Assembly (NCBI RefSeq): GCF_000337355.1
Contig: NZ_AOJH01000001.1
Span: 1 to 51,803, forward strand
DNA length: 51,803 nucleotides
Reading direction: 5' to 3'
DNA from: Halorubrum kocurii JCM 14978
Lineage (GTDB): Archaea > Halobacteriota > Halobacteria > Halobacteriales > Haloferacaceae
Positions within the stretch are counted from its first letter, which is position 1, and the number at the start of each line of letters is the position of its first letter. The position numbers were made by a program, and so were the translations under genes. This document shows positions 41,867 to 49,310 of this stretch, piece after piece. The notes under the pieces were generated by a model. It was not told where the DNA came from. It made no database searches and saw only the letters and a list, made by a program, of their open reading frames with translations.

Positions 41867-43039
41867 TCAAAACAGCGACTCTAACTCCCCATCGCTATCC
41901 ATCAGCTCCGAGAAGTGCTCTTCGCTTTCGTCGGTGATCTCATCAATGTTCTCTTGCGCTTCGATGGCGATTTGCTGAAGCTCTTTCACCCGTGGGACGT
42001 TCGTCACGCCGCCGAGCAGCACGAGCGCTGCGACCGTCCCCTCCCCGCGTCGCGGATAATCGCCGCCGCGGACCTCCATCGAACCAGTCTGCTCTTCGAG
42101 CCACTTGCGGCCGTGCTCGATTCCCTTCCGATTGAGGTACGCTGGCGGGCCGGCGACAACGAGCAACGCCCGTTCCGTCCCGTTCACCTCACACGGCAGC
42201 GTGAGCCGACCGAGCGTCGCCTTCCGGACAAGACTCGTGACTCGGTTAGTTGTCTCGGTGCTGTCGACCTCAACGCCCGAATTGCCGCGGAGCCGCGAGA
42301 GCAACCCGTTCCGCTCCGGCTCATCCACCTCGACATCGGCATACCCCAGCGAAGAAATACCACCGCCTTTGAGCGTGTTGATGATTTCCGAGGAGTCGAC
42401 CACGCTCTCGGCGACGTCGCTTCCCTTGGTCACCTCACCCGCGCTGAAGAGCACACCAAATCGGCGTACCAACTCCTTGTTGATCGCGTCGAACCCCTCC
42501 CCGACGGATTCGCCTGAGCTGCGCCAGGCGTCGTTGTCGAACAGCATGAGATTGTCCACTTCATCGACAAACGTTTTGAGCGACCGAGCGGCGTTCAGTG
42601 TGTAGATCCCACCCTCGTCGCTACCGGGCAAGATCCCCAACCCGTACACGGGTTCAGTGTGAATCCGCTGGAGGTTCTTGGCGATCACGGGTGCGCCACC
42701 AGACCCAGTCCCGCCGCCGAGCCCTGCAACGACCAGGAACGCGTCGATCTCATGGACTGGCACCGAGTCAAGCGCCCCTTGGATCTCGTCGATGTCTTCC
42801 TCGGCAATCTCCGCGCCTAACTCGTTGTCTGCTCCCACACCATGCCCCTTCACGCGAGCCTGGCCGATCAGAATTCGACGATTCTCAGGAAGATGGTCAA
42901 GCCCCCTGAGGTCTCCCTTCGCTGTGTTGACAGCGATTGCCCCACGAACGACATCCGCACCAGTTCGCGCGTCGTACGCCAAGAATTCATCAAGCACCTT
43001 CCCACCCGCTTGCCCAACCCCGATTAATGCAAGTTTCAT
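41867..43039 (-). CDS. cetZ: CetZ tubulin-like GTPase
   Basis: 390 residues. MKLALIGVGQAGGKVLDEFL is the CetZ start; AVNTAKGDLRGLDHLP, LIGQARVKGHGVGADNELGAEI and the tubulin signature VVAGLGGGTGSGGAPVIAKNL (GGGTGSG) follow; LPGSDEGGIYTLNAARSL and NLMLFDNDAW complete the GTP site. CetZ proteins polymerise and control cell shape and motility in haloarchaea. The C-terminal tail is acidic and carries no FtsZ-type interaction peptide. The gene sits alone, leftward, near the replication origin, which suggests an accessory CetZ paralogue. Confidence 0.95.
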   Translation of the reverse strand: MKLALIGVGQAGGKVLDEFLAYDARTGADVVRGAIAVNTAKGDLRGLDHLPENRRILIGQARVKGHGVGADNELGAEIAEEDIDEIQGALDSVPVHEIDAFLVVAGLGGGTGSGGAPVIAKNLQRIHTEPVYGLGILPGSDEGGIYTLNAARSLKTFVDEVDNLMLFDNDAWRSSGESVGEGFDAINKELVRRFGVLFSAGEVTKGSDVAESVVDSSEIINTLKGGGISSLGYADVEVDEPERNGLLSRLRGNSGVEVDSTETTNRVTSLVRKATLGRLTLPCEVNGTERALLVVAGPPAYLNRKGIEHGRKWLEEQTGSMEVRGGDYPRRGEGTVAALVLLGGVTNVPRVKELQQIAIEAQENIDEITDESEEHFSELMDSDGELESLF

Positions 43040-43330
43040 GTGAACACCCTGCGCGAGGACACACAGGCAGGCGTCATAAAGGTTAGAAGATCAAAATATT
43101 CGGGACGATACCTCTAGGGGCAGAACAGGGCCGTTGACACGGGTTCTTCGTCTCGATCCGATTACAGATATCGGCTCAGCCGACTGATGACTCTGCGGTC
43201 GGTGACTGTATCCGGAGACTCGACTTTCAAAGCCCAATCGTGCCGTTGTAGTCCATTTCGATTGAAACAGTAGCACTATATCATCTCGAATATCAAAAAT
43301 TACGTGTGCGTTGAGTGATCCGTTGTTTAG

Positions 43331-44167
43331 ATGCGCTCATGGCTCCCAACTGATTCGCCTAGTCCGCCACAGCTCGATGTAGAAGTTGCACAGGCACACC
43401 TTCGTCGACTACTCGAACCGTTCACGGCGGTCGACGGCCAAGCAGAGCTCACCGTCGCTGATGATGCGCTTGTGGTCACCAGTGTTGATGAACTGATGGT
43501 CACGGCTGTCGAGACTTCCCTCCATCAAAGTCTCTGTAGTCAGTACAAAACCGCACCAGGGAACATCGAATTCGATCCTATAGCGCTCCTAGATGTTCTT
43601 GCTGCTGAGCGTGATGATGGTGAGCTTGCACATCTCAGCTACGCTCCGGAGGAGTCAACGCTGAGACTAGCGCTCCCGTCATTTGTCCACACCCAAGCCG
43701 TTGACGTCGATGTCGACGTCGAGCGTCCGGACGTCGATGACTCGCCGAACAGTGCGACCACATATCACACCCGTGACGACCTCGCTCATGCACTCGAGTA
43801 CTTCACAGACCACTCATCCGTCGTTGCATTTGGATACGACGAGATCGACGATGAGTGCTACCTCGAAGCGGTATCGACGGACGAAACCGTACCGGAGGCC
43901 ACCACCCGATATCGATGCTCGCGCGAACAGCTAACGAGTTCGTCGACGCCTGAGTCGGTCCGCTCAGCGTTTTCAACTGCCAAGCTTGGAGCAATCATCG
44001 AGGCGGTACCACCAGAGACGGTGATCCGAGCCGACTACGCGGATGCGTTTCCGATCCGACTCGCCTGGGACCTCACCGGGGGGCGTGGCATTGATGAGGG
44101 AACACTCACAGAGGTCACAGCGCTACTCGCCCCGCACGAGGTTCCCGAATTAACTGCAGAGGAGTGA
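43331..44167 (+). CDS. Divergent PCNA-like (sliding-clamp fold) protein
   Basis: 278 residues from the ATG at 43331. Two similar halves can be matched to haloarchaeal PCNA. First: AELTVADDALVVTSVDELMV, then FDPIALLDVLAAERDDGELAHLSYAPEESTLRLAL, like the DLIHLTLDEETRKLNI region. Second: SAFSTAKLGAIIEAVPPETVIRADYADAFPIRLAWDL, like SLDYLKDMNKAI...VTVELGEEFPVKL. The loop between (VDVDVDVERPDVDDSPN) corresponds to the interdomain connector. It is longer than PCNA (about 247) and lacks many conserved residues. It may be an accessory clamp or a PCNA mimic tied to the origin beside it. No enzymatic motif. Confidence 0.6.
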   Translation: MRSWLPTDSPSPPQLDVEVAQAHLRRLLEPFTAVDGQAELTVADDALVVTSVDELMVTAVETSLHQSLCSQYKTAPGNIEFDPIALLDVLAAERDDGELAHLSYAPEESTLRLALPSFVHTQAVDVDVDVERPDVDDSPNSATTYHTRDDLAHALEYFTDHSSVVAFGYDEIDDECYLEAVSTDETVPEATTRYRCSREQLTSSSTPESVRSAFSTAKLGAIIEAVPPETVIRADYADAFPIRLAWDLTGGRGIDEGTLTEVTALLAPHEVPELTAEE

Positions 44168-44225
44168 GCAGACTTTCGAAGTTGAGTGTGTCAGTGAGGT
44201 CTTAGAGAAAGTTCAAGCCGAAAAC

Positions 44226-44243
44226 CCACGGCTTTAGCCGTGG
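44226..44243. other. IS200/IS605-type terminal hairpin remnant
   Basis: CCACGGC (44226-44232) and GCCGTGG (44237-44243) around TTTA, followed by TTCGCTTACATC, as in ends of tnpB-only elements. No intact tnpB adjoins it. Confidence 0.5.
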
Positions 44244-44431
44244 TTCGCTTACATCGTGTGCCGATCGCTCCCCTCGGTAAGGGGGGAGGAAGGGGAACGA
44301 TCAAGAATAACTGCTCTGTATGATAACTAAAACCTGTTGAAATATCTGCAGGCAACCTATTTCCTATCTGGCAGCTGTGACGGAGTTTCACTAGAGAATA
44401 TGGACTATCACACATTCCCATTCTTCTGATA

Positions 44432-44608
44432 GCTCGCGCTTGAGTGTGAGCTTCCTGCGTCAACGGGGTACTTTGCAGGAACTCGTGTTCCCGTAGGGAT
44501 CGCAGTCCCCCTTGGCGGTGATTCGGAGCGTCCCGCTCCTAACCCTTTTTTGGAGCAACACGCTGGACACAAGTGCTCACGCACCTACAGCGGTTTGTCT
44601 ACCCTCAC
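44432..44608 (-). pseudogene. Decayed 3' end of a tnpB gene
   Basis: Read leftwards, KPL, a stop, VREHLCPAC, then after a deletion SKKGLGAGRSESPP and a tail corresponding to GSPTLKRE. These match EKPLWVREHSCPAC, KKRLGAGHSESTP and GSPTLKRE of the tnpB at 38027-39262. The RuvC-III segment is deleted and a Trp codon has become a stop. An old relative of that element lay next to this origin. Confidence 0.7.
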
Positions 44609-44671
44609 GCTACTAGACGTGTATTTCTTCGTGTATTTTTCGGGTCAACCGCGACGAAGTGTGTTCCCTCC

Positions 44672-45051
44672 CACCCCGGATTGTAAGTGTTCTCACGACT
44701 GTTAGGGTCCCTATGGAGTATACTGGCCAGTGATAGACTATTTAAAAGACGACTAAAGAGACGTTATCAGACACCCCTAATTGTAAGTGTATATTTGCTT
44801 CTTAAGGACGTTCTGTGCCAAATTACTGCTTTCTACTGTACCCTACTATACTACCGTTACCCATAACTATATAATATATAATATAGACAGAAGTAGATAC
44901 AACAACAGAACAGTAAATCAACCAAGATAACAGATAGTACCCGCGTAGAACCGACCTCACAGTTCCAACTTGTGGAACACTTACAATCCGGGGTGTGGGT
45001 GCTCAAAAGCAATGAGAACAGCTACAACACTTACAACACTTGCAAGGTGGG
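44672..45051. repeat. Origin recognition repeats, left cluster
   Basis: Four repeats of AACACTTACAA followed within a few bases by GGGG. Two point left (44672-44692 and 44772-44790, seen as CACCCC...TTGTAAGTGT) and two right (44974-44996; and 45024-45051, where two overlapping AACACTTxCAA units precede GGTGGGG). The opposed orientation around an AT-rich tract is the classic layout of an archaeal origin with Orc1-binding boxes and G-strings. Confidence 0.85.
44760..44940. other. AT-rich duplex-unwinding region of the origin
   Basis: Between inward- and outward-facing repeats the sequence is AT-rich, with its lowest GC at 44864-44885 (ACTATATAATATATAATATA). This is the expected site of initial unwinding in front of orc1. 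Confidence 0.7.
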
Positions 45052-45082
45052 GTTTGAAGTATATCGGCTTACACGACGTGGT

Positions 45083-46345
45083 ATGGACTCGCCATTTAAG
45101 GGTGCAAACGATATTTTTCAAACGAAGGAACCCTTCGAAGAGGCATACCATCCTGACGAGATTCTTGAGCGAGACGAGGAGATCGAGACATTTGCTGCGG
45201 CTCTACAAGACGTGCTTGATGGCTTTGGACCGCCAAACGTGTTCATTTACGGCCAGACAGGCGTCGGGAAGACTGCTACGACTCACAAAGTTACTGAGTA
45301 TCTTGAGGCCGACGCCACAGAGGCAGGCGTGAACCTTACTGTCTTTAGTATCAACTGTAATAAGCGAGACACGACCTACAAAGTCATTACACACCTTGCC
45401 AACGAACTCTACTCAGAAAAGACGTTCAAGCAAGGCCATCACCCAGACACACTCTGGGATCATATCTATACTGCACTCGACGAACTTGGCGGAAGTATTC
45501 TGGTCGTTCTTGACGAGATTGACAAACTCGGCGAACATGAAGAGCTCTTATACGAGTTTCCTCGGGCGAACGCGATGGGCGAGCTTGAACATGCTAAGGT
45601 AGGTATCATTGGCATTAGCAACAATTTCAAATTTCGCGAGAGTCTTTCGCCCCGAGTCAAATCTACACTAACCGAACGGGAGATTCAGTTCTCGCCGTAT
45701 GACGCGAATGAACTCCGAACGATCCTGGACTACTACGCAGACCTAGTCTTCTATGAGAACGTTCTTAGTGAGGATGTTGTTCCCTTATGTGCAGCGTTCA
45801 CTGCTCAAGACACAGGCGACGCTCGAATGGGACTTGACCTTCTGGAGACTGCTGGCGATATCGCCCGTCATGAGGATGCTGATCATGTCGTTGAGGAGCA
45901 TGTCCGACTCGCCCGCTCACAAGTCGATCGGGCAAATACTGAACGGATCGTCAACAACCGCTTGACTGTCCAGATGCAGGCTGTCTTGGTCGCAACGACG
46001 TTTCTTGATGTTGATCAGAGTGCGGACGCCAAAGTCAAAACCATCTATTCGTTCTATAAGGATCTCTGCGATCGCCTCGATATCGATGTGCTTTCTGAGT
46101 CCCGCGTGCGGGATCATCTAGATACGCTTGATATGTTTGGGCTTCTCGAAACGGAGGAAGTGAATCTCGGTCGTCGTGGCGGTCGATCATATATCTACTC
46201 GATTGTGGATGAGCCACGGGTTGTCATCGAGACACTCTACAATATGGACCGCTTCGAAGATCTCTTTGGTGACAGCGCCGAGGAGTTCTTAGACACGTAC
46301 GAGGCTGACACACGCAGTGATATTCAAACAAAGCTGGGGCTGTGA
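45083..46345 (+). CDS. orc1: Orc1/Cdc6 replication initiator
   Basis: 420 residues from the ATG at 45083 (MDSPFKGANDIFQTKEPFEE); the frame is open upstream to 44972 but passes through the origin repeats. AAA+ domain: Walker A YGQTGVGKTATT, Walker B VVLDEIDKLGE, sensor 1 GISNNFKF, arginine finger/sensor 2 near DARMGLDLLETAGDIA. The C-terminal winged helix is about 300-400 (LTVQMQAVLVATTFLDV, SESRVRDHLDTLDMFGLLET). It should bind the repeats on both sides of its gene and load the MCM helicase. A gene embedded in its own repeats marks a dedicated origin, of a chromosome or megaplasmid. Confidence 0.95.
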   Translation: MDSPFKGANDIFQTKEPFEEAYHPDEILERDEEIETFAAALQDVLDGFGPPNVFIYGQTGVGKTATTHKVTEYLEADATEAGVNLTVFSINCNKRDTTYKVITHLANELYSEKTFKQGHHPDTLWDHIYTALDELGGSILVVLDEIDKLGEHEELLYEFPRANAMGELEHAKVGIIGISNNFKFRESLSPRVKSTLTEREIQFSPYDANELRTILDYYADLVFYENVLSEDVVPLCAAFTAQDTGDARMGLDLLETAGDIARHEDADHVVEEHVRLARSQVDRANTERIVNNRLTVQMQAVLVATTFLDVDQSADAKVKTIYSFYKDLCDRLDIDVLSESRVRDHLDTLDMFGLLETEEVNLGRRGGRSYIYSIVDEPRVVIETLYNMDRFEDLFGDSAEEFLDTYEADTRSDIQTKLGL

Positions 46346-46353
46346 ACTACAGA

Positions 46354-46512
46354 TACACTTGCAAGCCGGGGTGCGTGATCTGAGCGGTTAAACACTTACA
46401 ATCTGGGGGGCCGACTCCTCGTCGAACACTTACAACTCGGGGTGTACTACGGTCGTGAACACTTACAATCTGGGGGGTCGACCTCTCGCCGAACACTTAC
46501 AATTAGGGGTGT
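46354..46512 (+). repeat. Origin recognition repeats, right cluster
   Basis: Five rightward repeats just after the orc1 stop, spaced about 33 bp: 46354-46375 (ACACTTGCAAGCCGGGG), 46390-46410, 46423-46444, 46456-46477 and 46489-46511, each AACACTTACAA plus three variable bases and GGGG. The regular 33-bp period (three helical turns) puts the sites on one face of the DNA. Confidence 0.88.
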
Positions 46513-46649
46513 GTACGAGATGTGCGACATTTGTACGCCGGCCCTGCGATAATCTTCTTCCCCAAAAATTCCGATATCTTGTTAGCAGATCCTACTCATT
46601 CGAACTGACCGGACCCTTGTACTGGGAGCAGATTTTATCGGCGGACAAG

Positions 46650-47998
46650 GCGAATACCCCGAGGCTTGACCTCGGGGATGAAGCCGACAACTCGTGATAC
46701 AAACCACTAAATGAACATATCACTAATCAATAGACAGCGATGGAATACAGTCACCGCTACCACGCTTACCCGACACAACAGGTAGTGGAAGGACTGGAAC
46801 ACCATCTAAACATTCATCGCCAACTCTACAACCACGTCCGCTGGGACTACACGAATAGTCCCGAGGACGACAAACCGACCGAGTACGACCAGAACAACAA
46901 ACTTCCCGACTGGAAGCGAGAGTGGCCCGTCTTCAGTAAACTACACTCGAAGGCCGCCCAAGCCACCGTCGCACGCTTCTATCGGAACCTCTCGAACCTT
47001 CGCAAGAAGAAAGAGAAGGGATACAACGTTGGTCGGCTCAAACGGCAAGCACCCACCGATTATCGAAGCGTCACGTACAACCAGTCTGGTTTCGATCTCG
47101 ATGAAAAGAGGGGCCAAGACAGGTTCGCTTACGTCCGCTTCAGCAAAATCGGTTGGGTGAAGATTCGTTACCACCGCCCGATTCCCGACCACGCCACCAT
47201 CAAAGAGGTCACGTTCAAGAAGGAGACGACTGGCGAGTGGTTCGTCTCCTTCGGCCTCGAAACAGACGACGCCGATCTCCCCGAGAAACCCGACGTGGAA
47301 TCGCTGGACGCGAGCAACAGCGTCGGCATCGACCTCGGAATACTCAATTACATCCACACTAGCAACGGCAAAACCGTGGATTGGCTCGACCTCGAAGACG
47401 ACTACGAGCGACTCGGACGCGAACAGAGTAAGTTATCTCGGAAGGAGAAGGGGTCGAACAACTACGAGAAACAACGAGTCGAAGTTGCCAAAGTCAAGCG
47501 TCGGATTCGCCGGAAGGTGCTGGACTACCAGCACAAAATAACGACGTGGCTCGTCCGCGAGTACGACGCCGTATTGGTCGAAGACCTGAACGTGAAGGGG
47601 ATGCTTGAACAGTCGCACAACACTCGAAACAAGCAGGATGCGGCGTGGCGACAGTTCATCACCCTACTCGAATACAAAGCAGAATTGTACGGCAGTCACG
47701 TCGTGCAGGTCGAAGCCCGAGGCACGAGCAAAGAATGCGCGTCGTGCGGTGTGGAGGCAGCGAAACCCATCTGGGTCAGGGAACACTCCTGTCCGTCGTG
47801 TGGATTTGAGACGGACAGGGACGCGAATGCGGCGATGAACGTCTTGCAGAGAGGCTTTGCTGAATTAGGGCTGGGATGGCCCGAAGACACGCCCGTGGAG
47901 ACTGTGACCGCTACGGACACGACTCACTTCGAGTCCGTGTCTGCAAGTCATGTCGTGGAAACGGGAAGCCTCGAGGCTTGACCCCGAGGCGCTTCACC
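46650..47998 (+). mobile_element. IS1341-type element with intact tnpB
   Basis: Left end: hairpin CCCCGAG (46657-46663) / CTCGGGG (46671-46677). Right end: GCCTC (47968-47972) / GAGGC (47986-47990), overlapping the tnpB stop, both with the shared core GAGGCTTGAC. No tnpA. Its right boundary falls inside a leftward host gene (47948-48274), so the insertion is secondary. Confidence 0.75.
46740..47981 (+). CDS. tnpB: TnpB-family RNA-guided nuclease, intact motifs
   Basis: 413 residues. MEYSHRYHAYPTQQVVEGLEHHLNIHRQLYNHVRWDY is the N-terminal domain. RuvC-I: VGIDLGILNYIH (Asp at about 197). RuvC-II: VLVEDLNVKGML (Glu at about 280). The zinc finger: CASCGVEAAKPIWVREHSCPSCG. RuvC-III: FETDRDANAAMNVL (Asp at about 360). 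The C-terminal tail overlaps the right-end hairpin. It resembles the tnpB at 38027 but is clearly another subfamily. Expected to work with a guide RNA transcribed over the right end. Confidence 0.95.
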   Translation: MEYSHRYHAYPTQQVVEGLEHHLNIHRQLYNHVRWDYTNSPEDDKPTEYDQNNKLPDWKREWPVFSKLHSKAAQATVARFYRNLSNLRKKKEKGYNVGRLKRQAPTDYRSVTYNQSGFDLDEKRGQDRFAYVRFSKIGWVKIRYHRPIPDHATIKEVTFKKETTGEWFVSFGLETDDADLPEKPDVESLDASNSVGIDLGILNYIHTSNGKTVDWLDLEDDYERLGREQSKLSRKEKGSNNYEKQRVEVAKVKRRIRRKVLDYQHKITTWLVREYDAVLVEDLNVKGMLEQSHNTRNKQDAAWRQFITLLEYKAELYGSHVVQVEARGTSKECASCGVEAAKPIWVREHSCPSCGFETDRDANAAMNVLQRGFAELGLGWPEDTPVETVTATDTTHFESVSASHVVETGSLEA

Positions 47999-48274
47999 GC
48001 CGTCCCGCCACTGCCAGTAGTAGTAGCGGTTATCGTTGATCTCCTTGATCGTGATCGTCGCTTTGGCAGGAACGTCGTTCGGGAGGTCATCTGGTCGCTC
48101 CTCCGCTTCCTTTTGATCTGCCGACTCTTCGAGACGGGTCTCACGTTCCTTATGCTCGGCTAGTGCTTCGGCGTACGTAGCGATACCTTGGAGCTGCTCC
48201 GGAGACAATTTATTGAGCGTATTGACGATCTCTGTCGGGAGGTTCGCCGGTGGGGTCGGGGGCTCGTGGGACAT
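47948..48274 (-). pseudogene. Haloarchaeal hypothetical gene truncated by the tnpB element
   Basis: From the ATG at 48274: MSHEPPTPPANLPTEIVNTL, a helical part LSPEQLQGIATYAEALAEHKERE, an acidic stretch, then VPAKATITIKEINDNRYYYWQWRDGGE. After this (about 47997) the frame enters the inserted element and ends with foreign residues. From memory, related haloarchaeal proteins continue with a basic tail. It is divergent from the winged-helix gene at 48333 over palindrome copy 5. Possibly a nucleic-acid-binding partner of that regulator. Confidence 0.65.
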
Positions 48275-48287
48275 CGGTTGTTTCGTG

Positions 48288-48328
48288 TTAACAAACATAA
48301 CTCGCAAATTCATATTTTTGTTGGTTAA
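48288..48328. promoter_or_regulatory. Interrupted palindrome, copy 5 (TTAACAAAC-N23-GTTGGTTAA) in a divergent promoter
   Basis: The left arm has one change (48288-48296, TTAACAAAC); the right arm is perfect (48320-48328); spacer 23. It fills the gap between two divergent genes, the clearest operator position of the five copies. Confidence 0.7.
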
Positions 48329-48332
48329 TCTG

Positions 48333-48908
48333 GTGGTACCGGTCCCTCTCGTCGACCGGGGTGACACGATATCTGAGCTGGCGACGAAGCTCGACCACAG
48401 CGAGAGCTACCTCTCTCGTGCTGTCTCCGACCTCGTCGACAAGGGGCTTGCCTACACGGAACTCGACGGCCGCGGAAAACGAATCGTCCCATCGGATGCT
48501 CGCGCCGTTGACTTCTATCAGGATCTCGTCCGCCAGTACTTCCACATCGACTTCCCCGAACTGTTGACCGGCAAGGCACTCGAGGTGCTATACTATCTCG
48601 ATCAGCCGCGAACCGTCTCCGAGATCGCCGACTGGAGCGACAACTACCATAACACGGTTAACGGCGTCCTCAAGCGGTTTCGCGACCGTAGTCTTGTCGA
48701 GACGGTCGACGGCCACTACAAGTTCAATGCCGACTTCGACCACCTCCATGAGTTCGCCCGTGAACTCACACCCTATGTGTATCGCTACCGCTTCGAAGTC
48801 GTTGTCCCGAACGGCACGATTCTCTGGAAGGACTACGACGAATTCTTTGCCCAGGCCGAGACGTCGATCTCGAGGTACATGGTTTTGTCACGAGATGCCA
48901 GCGCGTGA
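48333..48908 (+). pseudogene. Winged-helix regulator truncated at both ends
   Basis: Best start is the GTG at 48333; the frame is open upstream but passes through the palindrome. Two winged helices: about 10-55 (GDTISELATKLDHSESYLSRAVSDLVDKGLAYTEL) and 85-130 (ALEVLYYLDQPRTVSEIADWSDNYHNTVNGVLKRFRDRSLVE). The expected first 20-25 residues before the first domain are missing, and the end (AETSISRYMVLSRDASA) departs from the pattern where an effector domain of about 120 more residues would be expected. Family sizes are from memory. A lone truncated protein may still bind DNA. Confidence 0.6.
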
Positions 48909-49310
48909 AGTAGAGATTCACTCTCGTGGAGTAGCAGTGTTTCTATCGAGTCAATAGAGCAGATCTAGTACAATTTGACTATATTATTTAATATAATTCG
49001 CCTTCTTAAAAATTGTGAATACAGTGTTGTAGTACGGACGAAAGACGTACGTCTTTCGTCGCTCCCAAGTCTGTGCCGTCTTGGGGTTCTGATATACACT
49101 TCACGGGTTTGACAACAACCGCTGGGAATCAACTGACAGACAGCGTCGCCATCATAAAAACAAAAATCCGCAACGAAAACCAACACCTATTCTCTTAGTC
49201 ATTTTGGAGAGCATTCAAAAAAACTGAATATCTGTGTTATGTGTACTGATATTGAACGTTTATTTCAAAAACGGGGAAAAGTATATAATACCCGCATGGG
49301 AGTTCATGGT
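48909..49310. other. Intergenic region before the integrase, with a 24-bp palindrome
   Basis: No gene seen. 49037-49060 is a perfect 24-bp palindrome (half-site GACGAAAGACGT and its complement). The right part is A-rich and leads into the integrase promoter; a frame continuous with the integrase starts at an ATG at 49239. No tRNA or obvious attachment repeat was recognised. Confidence 0.6.
49281..49290 (+). promoter_or_regulatory. TATA box of the recombinase gene
   Basis: GTATATAATA is centred about 26 bp before the ATG at 49311. This spacing implies a leaderless transcript starting at that ATG rather than at the upstream in-frame ATGs at 49239 or 49296. Confidence 0.6.

Noticed and set aside
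44672-46512. Regular repeats around orc1 as a CRISPR array
   Set aside because: Units are about 20 bp, point both ways upstream, have spacers of only about 11 bases downstream and flank an initiator gene; origin boxes explain them better. No cas genes are present.
48909-49310. A tRNA-based integration site in front of the recombinase
   Set aside because: No cloverleaf or T-loop-like sequence (GGTTCGAATCC type) could be found there or downstream to the window end.
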